Shown in pieces: positions 14,871 through 23,041 of a DNA stretch of 30,687 nucleotides. Below the pieces are notes generated by a model that worked only from the letters and a program-made list of their open reading frames with translations, did no database searches and was not told the DNA's origin. The stretch comes from Candidatus Fermentithermobacillaceae bacterium UBA3951 (GTDB taxonomy: Bacteria > Bacillota > Sulfobacillia > Fermentithermobacillales > Fermentithermobacillaceae): the NCBI GenBank assembly GCA_002385465.1, contig DGDN01000112.1, positions 6,757 to 37,443 on the forward strand, written 5' to 3'. The number at the start of each line of letters is the position of its first letter. The first letter of the stretch is position 1. Both the position numbers and the translations under genes were made by a program.

Positions 14871-15929
14871 TTAGCGGGGCTTTTCGCCAGCTTTCTTCCT
14901 CAAGAAGAAGGGTACCTCGAGGATGTCCTGGGCATCGATGGCCGGCAGCGGTTCCCGCCTCGAAGCCGTAATGCGCTTGGAACCTCCCCTGTCAAAACCC
15001 GTGGCGATAACAGTGACCTGCACCATATCCTCAAGGTCGTTGTTTATGACGGCTCCCCAGATTATGTTGGCATCGGGGTCTGCAGCCTGCATGACTATCT
15101 CTGTAGCGGCGTCGACCTCGAAAAGCCCGAGGTCCGGCCCGCCGGTTATGTTCATAAGCACTCCCCTTGCTCCGTCGATGCCCGTCTCAAGGAGCGGGCT
15201 GGAGATGGCCTGCCTTGCAGCCTCAACTGCCCTGTCCTCGCCGCGCGCTATACCGATTCCCATGAGGGCAGACCCGGTATCCATCATGATTGTGCGGACG
15301 TCGGCAAAGTCCAGGTTGATGAGGCCGGGCACCATCACAAGGTCGGATATGCCTTGGACACCGTGCCGGAGCACGTCGTCGGCGATGCGGAACGCCTCCA
15401 GTATTGAAGTGTCACGTTGGACAACTTGCAGGAGGCGGTCGTTGGGGATGACGATAAGGGTGTCAACATGCTGCTGGAGGTTCTGAATCCCTGTGAGGGC
15501 CGTGTTCATGCGCCTTCTGCCCTCGAAGGAAAACGGCTTGGTGACCACACCAACGGTGAGCGCACCTACTTCTTTGGAACACTGAGCCACTACCGGCGCT
15601 CCTCCGGTGCCGGTCCCGCCGCCCATCCCGGCGGTTATGAAAACCATATCGGCACCTTTCAAGCACTCCATGATCTCCTCGCGAGATTCCTCGGCAGCCT
15701 TCTGCCCCACTTCAGGGTTGGCGCCTGCCCCCAAGCCCCTGGTTAGGGCTTGTCCTATCTGCAGTTTGGTTGGCGCGAGGGCAAGATTTAAAGCTTGAGC
15801 GTCGGTGTTGACCGCGATGAAGTCAACACCCTTGATACCTGCTTCAACCATGCGGTTGACGGCATTTGACCCGCCTCCGCCTACACCGATAACTTTCAGA
15901 TTAGCGTATCTCGGCTCTTCTCCTGCCAC
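14871..15929 (-). CDS. ftsZ: Cell-division tubulin homologue FtsZ
   Basis: GTPase that polymerises into the Z-ring. 352 residues: KVIGVGGGGSNAVNRM (12-27), the tubulin signature GGGTGTGGAP (103-112), T7-loop region NLDFADVRTI, and a C-terminal peptide DILEVPFFLRKK (335-346) of the kind bound by FtsA, SepF and other partners. The start is GTG with AGGTGG about 7 nt upstream. It is the last gene of the dcw cluster here and follows sbp after 62 bp; ftsA, which often precedes it, is absent. Confidence 0.98.
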   Translation of the reverse strand: MAGEEPRYANLKVIGVGGGGSNAVNRMVEAGIKGVDFIAVNTDAQALNLALAPTKLQIGQALTRGLGAGANPEVGQKAAEESREEIMECLKGADMVFITAGMGGGTGTGGAPVVAQCSKEVGALTVGVVTKPFSFEGRRRMNTALTGIQNLQQHVDTLIVIPNDRLLQVVQRDTSILEAFRIADDVLRHGVQGISDLVMVPGLINLDFADVRTIMMDTGSALMGIGIARGEDRAVEAARQAISSPLLETGIDGARGVLMNITGGPDLGLFEVDAATEIVMQAADPDANIIWGAVINNDLEDMVQVTVIATGFDRGGSKRITASRREPLPAIDAQDILEVPFFLRKKAGEKPR

Positions 15930-15991
15930 AGAAAGCCACCTACCTTCCCCTGCTTTGGCATATGTTCCACGTAATCAGTAATTTCCCCTTC

Positions 15992-16357
15992 TCACTTGCC
16001 TTGACTTGCTCCTTCTTTCCCACTCGAGGCGTCTCTCAGAAGCAGGCGCCTTATCCGGCCCATGTTGTTGAACACCCTGACGCCAAGGGCAACGACTGCA
16101 GCCAGATAGAGTTCGATGCCTAGCATATCGCCTACATACACGAATCCGGCCGAGAGGAGGACGTTGCCAAAGAAACCCGTGGCAAAGATCACTATGTCGA
16201 ACTCACCTTCGAGGCTCGCCCTGAGCCCTCCCAGGGAGGTATCGACACCGGCCAGAATTCCTACAGCCATATAGCGAGCAAGTATGGCCGGGACTTTCCA
16301 GGGCAAGTTCAAACCGACAAGCACGCCCGCCAGGAGACCGGCTAAGAGATACCACAT
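15992..16357 (-). CDS. sbp: Small basic protein (DUF1290, Sbp)
   Basis: 121-residue membrane protein with three to four hydrophobic segments (about 2-18, 29-40, 55-75 and 79-95) and a basic tail (RIRRLLLRDASSGKEG). Family signatures seen: PWKVPAILARYMAVGILAG, LDTSLGG-like VDTSLGGLRA, and ALGVRVFNNMGRIRR. Found beside ftsZ and DUF881 genes in many Bacillota; role unknown. Its ATG follows the DUF881 TAA with no gap. Confidence 0.92.
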   Translation of the reverse strand: MWYLLAGLLAGVLVGLNLPWKVPAILARYMAVGILAGVDTSLGGLRASLEGEFDIVIFATGFFGNVLLSAGFVYVGDMLGIELYLAAVVALGVRVFNNMGRIRRLLLRDASSGKEGASQGK

Positions 16358-17068
16358 TTACTTGGCCTCCTTCTTCACAGGCTTTGCGTATTTGAACGAC
16401 AGCGGGCCGGCATAGGCCGGTATGGTGATATCTTCTTCTGTGTTGAGTTTGACTTCGAGCTTCCAAAAGGTCAGGTTATCGATCAGGCCGCCGCGCATTT
16501 TGAGTCCGCCCTCGAGAGTAGCAGGGTCTCCTATTGCCAGGATCTTGAATGGAGGAGCCTGGCGCACTCCGTTTATCATGATGACGTTGCCCGCGCAGGT
16601 GATCTCGGTGGTCGCCACTATCCTCTGCCCGTTCACGCTGACCGCCTCGGCCCCTGCCGCAAAGACCTCGTTCACGACCTCCAATAGGTCCTTGTCATGC
16701 ACAACGAAAAGGTTAGGGTCCTGCCCCACCTGGCTGGGAGCGGTGGAATCCGAAAGGATGAGGCTTATGCCGGGGCCACGCACCTCCGTCATGCCCGCCA
16801 AGATCATAGTCTTGGCAAGCTCTTCTTGAAGGCCCCTTACCTGGTCTTCGACTGACTTGGTGTCGGCCAGCTGGTCCCTCAAGACCGACACTTCTTCCCT
16901 GAGCTTGTCCCGTTCCTCTTCGGTCCGCTTCAGCAGGATGGCTAGCTCTTCCGACCTCTGGTACTGCAAAGGACCCGTCACCTCGGGCCGGGAGCGAAAC
17001 TGCATCGCCAACATAAAGCCGAATAAAGCGAATATAATCGTAAGCGCGACGTGTGTTCCCCGTCTCAT
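16358..17068 (-). CDS. DUF881 membrane-anchored protein
   Basis: From the ATG at 17068 (GGAGGTGAG just upstream) it has 236 residues: one N-terminal membrane anchor (about 6-22), a coiled coil (about 35-75, LAILLKRTEEERDKLREEV), then the conserved extracytoplasmic DUF881 domain (GPGISLILSDS, LLEVVNEVFAAGAEAVSVNG, RIVATTEITCAGNVIMINGV, PPFKILAIGDPATLEGGL). Structural relatives exist among division and spore-engulfment proteins, but its function is unproven. A longer start at 17122 overlaps ftsQ by four bases but has a poorer ribosome-binding site. Confidence 0.9.
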   Translation of the reverse strand: MRRGTHVALTIIFALFGFMLAMQFRSRPEVTGPLQYQRSEELAILLKRTEEERDKLREEVSVLRDQLADTKSVEDQVRGLQEELAKTMILAGMTEVRGPGISLILSDSTAPSQVGQDPNLFVVHDKDLLEVVNEVFAAGAEAVSVNGQRIVATTEITCAGNVIMINGVRQAPPFKILAIGDPATLEGGLKMRGGLIDNLTFWKLEVKLNTEEDITIPAYAGPLSFKYAKPVKKEAK

Positions 17069-17118
17069 GGCCTCACCTCCACTCCGTGAACTGCACCCGT
17101 AACTTATGTTCTCCGGGT

Positions 17119-17889
17119 TCATTGACCGGAAAGGCCCTCGCCGGTCGTAGGCTCTCCGGGCTCCAAGAGCCTCAGTTTGATCGCCACCTTCTCGTACCGT
17201 AGGTCGATTCGCTCGGCCATCTTCCCCTCGTGCGAGAGGTCCTCCAGGACCGATTCCAGCACGGCCGCCTTCACGGCGATATCACCCGAATCATTTCCCA
17301 AGAGAACACGGCATCCATCGTCCAGTATAAGGCTTACTTCTCCGCCCTGTACACTTATTTCTGTGAGTTTCTCTCCGGCTAAGGGGCCGAGGGACATGAG
17401 AGCTTTGAGCCCCCAGCCGTAAGTGTTCCTATCCAAGAACTGTCCGGGAGTCGCCGAGGCTTCGGGGCCCGTGATCGCAATTAGGCCTGTCCACGTGCCG
17501 TCGTCCTCTCCGAGCACACGGGCTTCGGCGTCTATGAGCCAGAGGGTATCTCCCACAGGCATGAACGCTACCGGCGTCCGCTCGGTGACCCTTATGACCA
17601 CCGTATCGGGGAGCTTACGCCGGACTTCCGCGGTCTCAATCCAAGGCGAAAGTTCGATAATCTCCTCCGCCTTTGCGGTGTCGAACGCAAAGATGCTGGG
17701 CGAATCCTGTGCGCACCTTGCCACTATTTCATCCTTGCCAACCCGCTCTAGGCCTTCAACCCGGAACTCGCGGATATGAAAATAAGGAGACCGGAGGAAG
17801 AAAAACACTCCGGTAAAAAGGCAAAAGAGTATTACAAGAGCAAAGGTAGCGCTTCTTCTCTCGCGTTTCGGTGTTGGGCCGGAAGACAA
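17119..17889 (-). CDS. ftsQ: Cell-division protein FtsQ/DivIB
   Basis: Bitopic divisome protein that bridges early and late components together with FtsL/DivIC. 256 residues: basic cytoplasmic N-terminus, one membrane segment (about 14-31), a POTRA domain (YFHIREFRVEGLERVGKDEI and on to about 105, with VRRKLPDTVVIRVTERTPVA), then the beta domain. The start is TTG with AAGGGGGA about 10 nt upstream. It sits between murA and the DUF881 gene, the normal dcw position. Confidence 0.93.
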   Translation of the reverse strand: MSSGPTPKRERRSATFALVILFCLFTGVFFFLRSPYFHIREFRVEGLERVGKDEIVARCAQDSPSIFAFDTAKAEEIIELSPWIETAEVRRKLPDTVVIRVTERTPVAFMPVGDTLWLIDAEARVLGEDDGTWTGLIAITGPEASATPGQFLDRNTYGWGLKALMSLGPLAGEKLTEISVQGGEVSLILDDGCRVLLGNDSGDIAVKAAVLESVLEDLSHEGKMAERIDLRYEKVAIKLRLLEPGEPTTGEGLSGQ

Positions 17890-17936
17890 ATGTCCAGGTT
17901 CCCCCTTGCGCCGGATAAACCCCCGGCAGCCGGCAC

Positions 17937-19202
17937 CTAGCGACGATTCTCGGAAACCCTCTTCACTGACGCGCCCAGAGACTCAAGCTTCTCCTCAAAC
18001 CGTTCGTAGCCCCGGTCAATATTGTGGATGCCTCGCACAACGGTCTTTCCTTCCGCCGAGAGCCCCGCTATCACTAAGGACGCGCCCGAACGCAGATCGG
18101 TTGCCTCAACCATCGCGCCTGAAAGGGCCGGTACTCCCTTGATTATAGCAGTTCTGCCTTCACGACGGATTTTCGCGCCCATACGACCCAGTTCCTCGGC
18201 CTGTTTGAACCTGGAGTCAAATATGGTCTCAGTTATGACGGAAGTGCCGTCTGCAATTGAAAGAAGGGCCATCATCTGGGGCTGCATATCCGTGGGAAAC
18301 CCGGGATAAGGGAGAGTCTTCACATCGGTGGCCCGTGGCCTCCCCCTACCTCGGACCGTGATCCCGTAGCCGTTGAAATGGACCTCCGCCCCGATCTCCC
18401 GGAGCTTTGAGGTAAGTGCCTGCACGTGCTCGGCCACCGCGTTTTGAACGGTGACTTCGCCTCCGGTTATCACGGCGCCTATCATCAAAGTGCCGACTTC
18501 AATCCTGTCGGGCATAATCGTGTGCTCGGCGCCGTGGAGCCTTTCCACCCCTTCTATACGTATAACGTCTGTCCCGGCGCCTCTCACTCTTGCCCCCATG
18601 GCATTTAGAAACGTCTGAAGGTCTACGATCTCAGGTTCCTTGGCTGCGTTTCGTATGATGGTCACGCCGTTTGCCAGGCACGCGCCCATCATAATGTTCT
18701 CCGTAGCTCCCACTGAAGGGATGTCCAGGTGGATGTCGATCCCTTCCCACTTCTTTCGCTCGGCCATGATGTGGCCGTGCTTCTCCTCAATCGAGGCGCC
18801 CAGCGCCTTAAGCCCTTTGATGTGGAGATCTATGGGACGCTGCCCTATGTCGCACCCACCAGGGTAGGAAACCCGGACTCTCCCCAGCTTTGCGAGTAGC
18901 GGCCCCATGAGAAAGATGGACGACCTCACTTGCCTCATCAGCATTTCATCCACAACATGACTGTCCATGGTTGTGGGATCGATGACCAGTGAGCCGTCGG
19001 AGGTCCTCTCAACGGTAGCCCCCAGCCCTTCGAGGATCTTTGACATGGTGCGGACATCACTTAGGTCAGGTGAGTTGTTGAGCACGCAAGGCGATCCGGC
19101 CATGACTGCAGCTGCCATTATGGGAAGCACCGCGTTCTTGGCCCCGCTCGCCCTGACCGTCCCCCGGAGCGGCCTGCGCCCTTCTACCTCAAACATGTAC
19201 AT
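17937..19202 (-). CDS. murA: UDP-N-acetylglucosamine 1-carboxyvinyltransferase MurA
   Basis: First committed step of peptidoglycan synthesis: transfers enolpyruvate from PEP to UDP-GlcNAc. From the ATG at 19202 it has 421 residues (usual 417-430), with GGGAGAGTGG upstream; a TTG at 19232 would add ten odd residues. Motifs: RASGAKNAVLPIMAAA near the N-terminus and VSYPGGCDIGQRPIDLH with the PEP-binding Cys117, so it should be of the fosfomycin-sensitive type. It lies between murC and ftsQ. Confidence 0.96.
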   Translation of the reverse strand: MYMFEVEGRRPLRGTVRASGAKNAVLPIMAAAVMAGSPCVLNNSPDLSDVRTMSKILEGLGATVERTSDGSLVIDPTTMDSHVVDEMLMRQVRSSIFLMGPLLAKLGRVRVSYPGGCDIGQRPIDLHIKGLKALGASIEEKHGHIMAERKKWEGIDIHLDIPSVGATENIMMGACLANGVTIIRNAAKEPEIVDLQTFLNAMGARVRGAGTDVIRIEGVERLHGAEHTIMPDRIEVGTLMIGAVITGGEVTVQNAVAEHVQALTSKLREIGAEVHFNGYGITVRGRGRPRATDVKTLPYPGFPTDMQPQMMALLSIADGTSVITETIFDSRFKQAEELGRMGAKIRREGRTAIIKGVPALSGAMVEATDLRSGASLVIAGLSAEGKTVVRGIHNIDRGYERFEEKLESLGASVKRVSENRR

Positions 19203-19266
19203 TACTACCACTCTCCCGGCGGCAACCTCCAAGCCTGAACATTTTACGGCTCCGGCCGCTTACTGG

Positions 19267-20634
19267 TTACTGACGGCTTCGTAGCAGGACTTCTTGTATT
19301 GCGCCGTGGTGCTTCCAGACATCGCCGGCCCCCATGGTCACCACCACGTCGCCGGGCCTTGCCGAAAGCGCCGCCTCACGGCAAGCCTCGGCTGCGTCTT
19401 CGATGAGCCGCACGTCCGGATGGCCGGTCCGGGCCACCGCCTCGCTCACAAGTCTCGACCCTACGCCCAACTCGGTGTTCTCGCCCGGCCCGGCGTAGAT
19501 ACCCGTCACAAACACCGCGTCGGCCACCGACAGGGCTTTACCGAATTCGTCTTTGAGGATCCTCGTCCTCGCGTACCTGTGGGGTTGGAACACCACTATC
19601 ACTCGCCCTTCGGGAAACGCGCTCTTAAGGACCTTGAGGGCGGCGACCACCTCGCTCGGGTGGTGGGAGAAGTCATCCACAATAAGGACACCGTTATGAA
19701 CGCCGATTCGCTCCATCCGCCTCTTGGCCCCCGGGAAAGACGCCATGTGGCTGCACGCTTCCTCCGGCGAAACCCCGCAGGCGTTCGCAGCTGCAACCGC
19801 CCCTAAAGCGTTGGCCAGGTTGTGCATCCCGATGAGGCCCAAATCAAGCATGGCTACTTCCCGAGAACGGGCAAATACCCTGGCTTTCATCCTCCAGCCG
19901 GACATACTTGCGTCACGGACTTCCCAGACCGCAGGAAACCTCACCGAGTACGTCACGGCGTCAGGGCTTCTCTCTGCCCATTTCCTGAGCAGCTCGTCGT
20001 CGAGGCACACGACACGTGTGCCGCCCGGGCGCGTACCATCTAGAAAATCGAAAAACGCCTTCTCCAAAGCGTCCATTGAGCCCCAAAACTCCATGTGGTC
20101 GTTGTCTATGTTGGTAACAAGGGCGACGTCGGCATGGCACTTTAGGAACGAGCCGTCGCTCTCGTCGGTCTCGATGACCGCGTAGGTCCCGCCGCCGCGC
20201 CTCGCGTTTCCCAACTTCCCGAACTCGCCGCCTACCAGATACGTCGGGTCCTTCCCCGCCTTCACCAGAATCCAGGCGATCATGGAAGTCGTTGTCGTCT
20301 TTCCGTGGGACCCCGCAACGGCCACCAGCTTCTTGCCGCTTACGGCCTCAAGGAGCATATCCATCCGGTGGACCACGGGTATTCCCCTGCGCTTTGCCTC
20401 CATGAGCTCCGGATTGTCTTCATGGATGGCTGAGGAGACCACCACCCTGTCAGGCGACACCAGATTTTCCGCGCGGTGCCCGATATGGATACGGGCCCCC
20501 ATCTTCTCCAGCTCTTCCGTCAAGTTTGAGGCTTTGACGTCGGACCCCGAAACCGAATGCCCCTGGGAAAGGAGGATCCGGGCGATACCCGACATGCTCT
20601 GGCCTCCGATTGCGATGAAATGTACGTTGGACAT
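19267..20634 (-). CDS. murC: UDP-N-acetylmuramate--L-alanine ligase MurC
   Basis: ATP-dependent ligase that adds the first L-alanine. 455 residues in three domains: N-terminal UDP-binding Rossmann (HFIAIGGQSMSGIARIL), central ATPase with GSHGKTTTT (108-116) and VIETDESDGSFL, and C-terminal domain with VDDFSHHPSEV and FQPHRYARTR. The N-terminal loop reads GGQSMSG where GGIGMSG is usual. The start is ATG with GAAGGGTG 6 nt upstream. murB, often beside murC, is absent. Confidence 0.97.
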   Translation of the reverse strand: MSNVHFIAIGGQSMSGIARILLSQGHSVSGSDVKASNLTEELEKMGARIHIGHRAENLVSPDRVVVSSAIHEDNPELMEAKRRGIPVVHRMDMLLEAVSGKKLVAVAGSHGKTTTTSMIAWILVKAGKDPTYLVGGEFGKLGNARRGGGTYAVIETDESDGSFLKCHADVALVTNIDNDHMEFWGSMDALEKAFFDFLDGTRPGGTRVVCLDDELLRKWAERSPDAVTYSVRFPAVWEVRDASMSGWRMKARVFARSREVAMLDLGLIGMHNLANALGAVAAANACGVSPEEACSHMASFPGAKRRMERIGVHNGVLIVDDFSHHPSEVVAALKVLKSAFPEGRVIVVFQPHRYARTRILKDEFGKALSVADAVFVTGIYAGPGENTELGVGSRLVSEAVARTGHPDVRLIEDAAEACREAALSARPGDVVVTMGAGDVWKHHGAIQEVLLRSRQ

Positions 20635-20762
20635 ACCGACACCCTTCCCGACTCCGTCTCGTTTGCCACGGGTTTATATCCTATTAACTTTCGCTCCCGC
20701 CGGTCACGGGGCTTGTCCCAGGAGTCCGGCCATTGCGGCGCGACCGGCCTTTCCTTAGGGGC
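20635..20762 (-). other. 128-bp structured gap between murG and murC
   Basis: The largest gap inside the dcw cluster. It holds a 7-bp inverted repeat (GCCGGTC/GACCGGC, loop over 30 nt) and, closer to murC, an unusually AT-rich patch with TATAAA but no matching -35. It may be a leader or internal promoter region for murC-murA-ftsQ; I see no encoded protein. Confidence 0.3.
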
Positions 20763-21887
20763 CTATTTCCTTCTCCGGGCGAGCTCTATAAGGTGACGGC
20801 AAATCACCCTCGTTGCTTCTCTTTTTCCAATCCGTCCGGACTCACGTGACAGATTCTTAAGCCTCTCCGGATCGCCCAGTAGGCCAAGCGCCACCTCGGC
20901 CACATCCGAAACGGCATTCGGCCCCTCTCTTACCACCACCGCCGCCCCTTCTTCCTCGAGAGCCCTCGCGTTGTACTCCTGATGGTTCCCGGCAACGTTC
21001 GGCGAAGGCACTATGACGGCGGGGATGCCCAGGGCGGTTATCTCGGCCAGAGTCATTCCCCCTGCCCGTCCGATTACGAGGTCTGCTGCACCGTAAGCTT
21101 TGGCCATATCATAGACATACGGCTTAAGGATAATATTCCCAGCTCTCACGCCGTCTATCCCTTCGCCGGGCGGAACACCCAGGCCGCGGCAGGCTTCGGC
21201 GTAGTACTCGGCCCCCGTCACAAACAGCATTGACGAGCCTCCGGGCATCTTCCTGGCGATCTCCAGCCCCGCTTCCACGAGGGTCCTCGCCCCTCTTGAG
21301 CCGCCGAGGAGGAGTATCGCGGGGCCTTCCTCGGGCATTCCGAAGGACCTCCGGCATTCTTCCTTCGGCGCTTCCTCGAAAACCGCCGTCCGCACGGGGT
21401 TTCCAGTAACCACGACGCGGGAAGGGACGGGGAAAAACCTCACGGAGTAGTCCCAGGCGGCGAAAGTCATATCCGCGATCCTTGAAAGCCACAGGTTGGT
21501 CTTGCCGGGGACGGCGTTCTGCTCTTGGATGGCCCGGGGGACACCCAACATGAAGGACGCGGCCATCACCGGGCCCGACGCGTAGCCGCCCGTGCCCAAG
21601 ACGACATCCGGGCGGAACTCGCGGAGGATGGCCATAGCGTCGAAAACCCCCATGAACGCTCTGGCAAGCCCCTTAGCCGCCAAACCCACCGATTTTCCCA
21701 TGACTCCGGAAGAACGGACCGGCCTGAAAGGGAACCCTTCCTTCGGGACAAGCTTGCTCTCCATGCCCGACTCGGTGCCTACATAAAGGACCGAGGCCCT
21801 CGGAAGGAGAACGCTCATCTCCTTGGCCACGGCCACGGCAGGGTATATATGCCCGCCTGTCCCTCCTCCGGTTACTATAAGGCGCAA
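20763..21887 (-). CDS. murG: MurG, undecaprenyl-PP-MurNAc-pentapeptide GlcNAc transferase
   Basis: Peripheral membrane GT28 glycosyltransferase that converts lipid I to lipid II. 374 residues from the TTG at 21887 (GAGGGGG about 10 nt upstream), placing RLIVTGGGTGGHIYPA right at the N-terminus as the family requires; a longer frame from 21938 would overlap ftsW. Other motifs: QEQNAVPGKTNLWLS, GGSRGAR and the donor site GRAGGMTLAEITALGIPAV with NHQEYNA. It follows ftsW by 16 nt. Confidence 0.96.
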   Translation of the reverse strand: MRLIVTGGGTGGHIYPAVAVAKEMSVLLPRASVLYVGTESGMESKLVPKEGFPFRPVRSSGVMGKSVGLAAKGLARAFMGVFDAMAILREFRPDVVLGTGGYASGPVMAASFMLGVPRAIQEQNAVPGKTNLWLSRIADMTFAAWDYSVRFFPVPSRVVVTGNPVRTAVFEEAPKEECRRSFGMPEEGPAILLLGGSRGARTLVEAGLEIARKMPGGSSMLFVTGAEYYAEACRGLGVPPGEGIDGVRAGNIILKPYVYDMAKAYGAADLVIGRAGGMTLAEITALGIPAVIVPSPNVAGNHQEYNARALEEEGAAVVVREGPNAVSDVAEVALGLLGDPERLKNLSRESGRIGKREATRVICRHLIELARRRK

Positions 21888-21903
21888 TTCTAAAGAGCCC
21901 CCT

Positions 21904-23025
21904 CTATCTACTGGCGTATCTTGAGATGTTGAGCACAATGCCTATGGCTACGAAGTTCATGACAAGCGCCGATCCCCCGCGACTTATGAAAGGAAGCGGT
22001 ATTCCGGTAATCGGCAGGGAACCGGTGACAACCCCGATATTGATGGCGGCCTGAAGCACGACGAGGGCTGTCAGACCTGCCGCAAGAAAGCAGGAAAAGC
22101 GGTCGGGCGCGGCCATGGCCGCCCGGAATCCTCTCCACGCGACGACCATGAAGAGAGCGAGCACGAGAAATGTCCCAAAGAAGCCCATCTCTTCGCCGAG
22201 CACGGCGAAAATGAAATCGGTATCAGGTTCAGGGAGGTAGAACCACTTCTGTCTGGCGTAGCCGATCCCTGTGCCGAAAGGGCCACCTGTACCCAGAGCA
22301 TATAGGGCTTGAATGATCTGCCAGCCTGCGCCTTCAGGATCGGCCCAAGGGTCGAGGAAAGCCAGCAAACGCTTTCTCCGGTATTCCTCCGAAAAAACAG
22401 CCCAGACGAGCGCAGGCACAGACGCGGCGGCCACGGCCAAGAGGTGCAGCCAATTCACCCCGGCAACGAAGATGACCACGGCAGCTCCCCCTGCGATGGC
22501 GACCGCCGTGCCCAAGTCGGGCTCCAGGAGGACCAAACCGCATGTGAGCCCCAAGAACAAGAGATAAGGCCCCAGACCTTTTACGAAACTGCCGAGTTTG
22601 TCTCTTCTCCTTGCCAGGCTGTCGGACAGGAAAAGGAGCGTGGTTACCTTAGCGATCTCAGCAGGCTGGAAGACAAACCGCCGGTAGCCGAGCCACCTCC
22701 TGGCGTCGTTCCGCACCTGCCCCACTCCCGGTATTAACACGACGATGAGGAGAATGATGCCTAAGCCCGTCATGAAGGGGATCCATGACCGGTAACGCCA
22801 TACGTCAAAGTGCATGAGGAACAACATGGCCGATATACCGATACCCGCCCAGACGAGCTGGGTGATCAGGTAGTAGTAGGGGTGGCCGTAGAACTTCACC
22901 GACCGCACCATGCTGGCCGAAAAAACCATGATGATACCTATGGCCATGAGCGTCATGACCGCGAAAAACAGCACGTAGTCGGGGCTTCCCCGCCTCGTCC
23001 TTCGCTCTACCCTGGCCTTCCTCAC
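21904..23025 (-). CDS. ftsW: SEDS glycosyltransferase FtsW/SpoVE
   Basis: Polytopic SEDS peptidoglycan polymerase that works with a class B PBP, here probably the SpoVD-type protein upstream. 373 residues with about ten membrane segments. Motifs: FQPAEIAK (119-126), LEPDLGTA, LPEPDTDFIFAVLGEEMGF with predicted catalytic Asp270, and LPITGIPLPFISRGGSA, where Arg349 replaces the aromatic residue common in PFISYGGS. The start is GTG with GGAGGAT upstream. FtsW and SpoVE cannot be told apart by sequence. It comes directly after mraY (16 nt), with no murD between. Confidence 0.94.
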   Translation of the reverse strand: MRKARVERRTRRGSPDYVLFFAVMTLMAIGIIMVFSASMVRSVKFYGHPYYYLITQLVWAGIGISAMLFLMHFDVWRYRSWIPFMTGLGIILLIVVLIPGVGQVRNDARRWLGYRRFVFQPAEIAKVTTLLFLSDSLARRRDKLGSFVKGLGPYLLFLGLTCGLVLLEPDLGTAVAIAGGAAVVIFVAGVNWLHLLAVAAASVPALVWAVFSEEYRRKRLLAFLDPWADPEGAGWQIIQALYALGTGGPFGTGIGYARQKWFYLPEPDTDFIFAVLGEEMGFFGTFLVLALFMVVAWRGFRAAMAAPDRFSCFLAAGLTALVVLQAAINIGVVTGSLPITGIPLPFISRGGSALVMNFVAIGIVLNISRYASR

Positions 23026-23041
23026 ACCCGATCCTCCGAAA

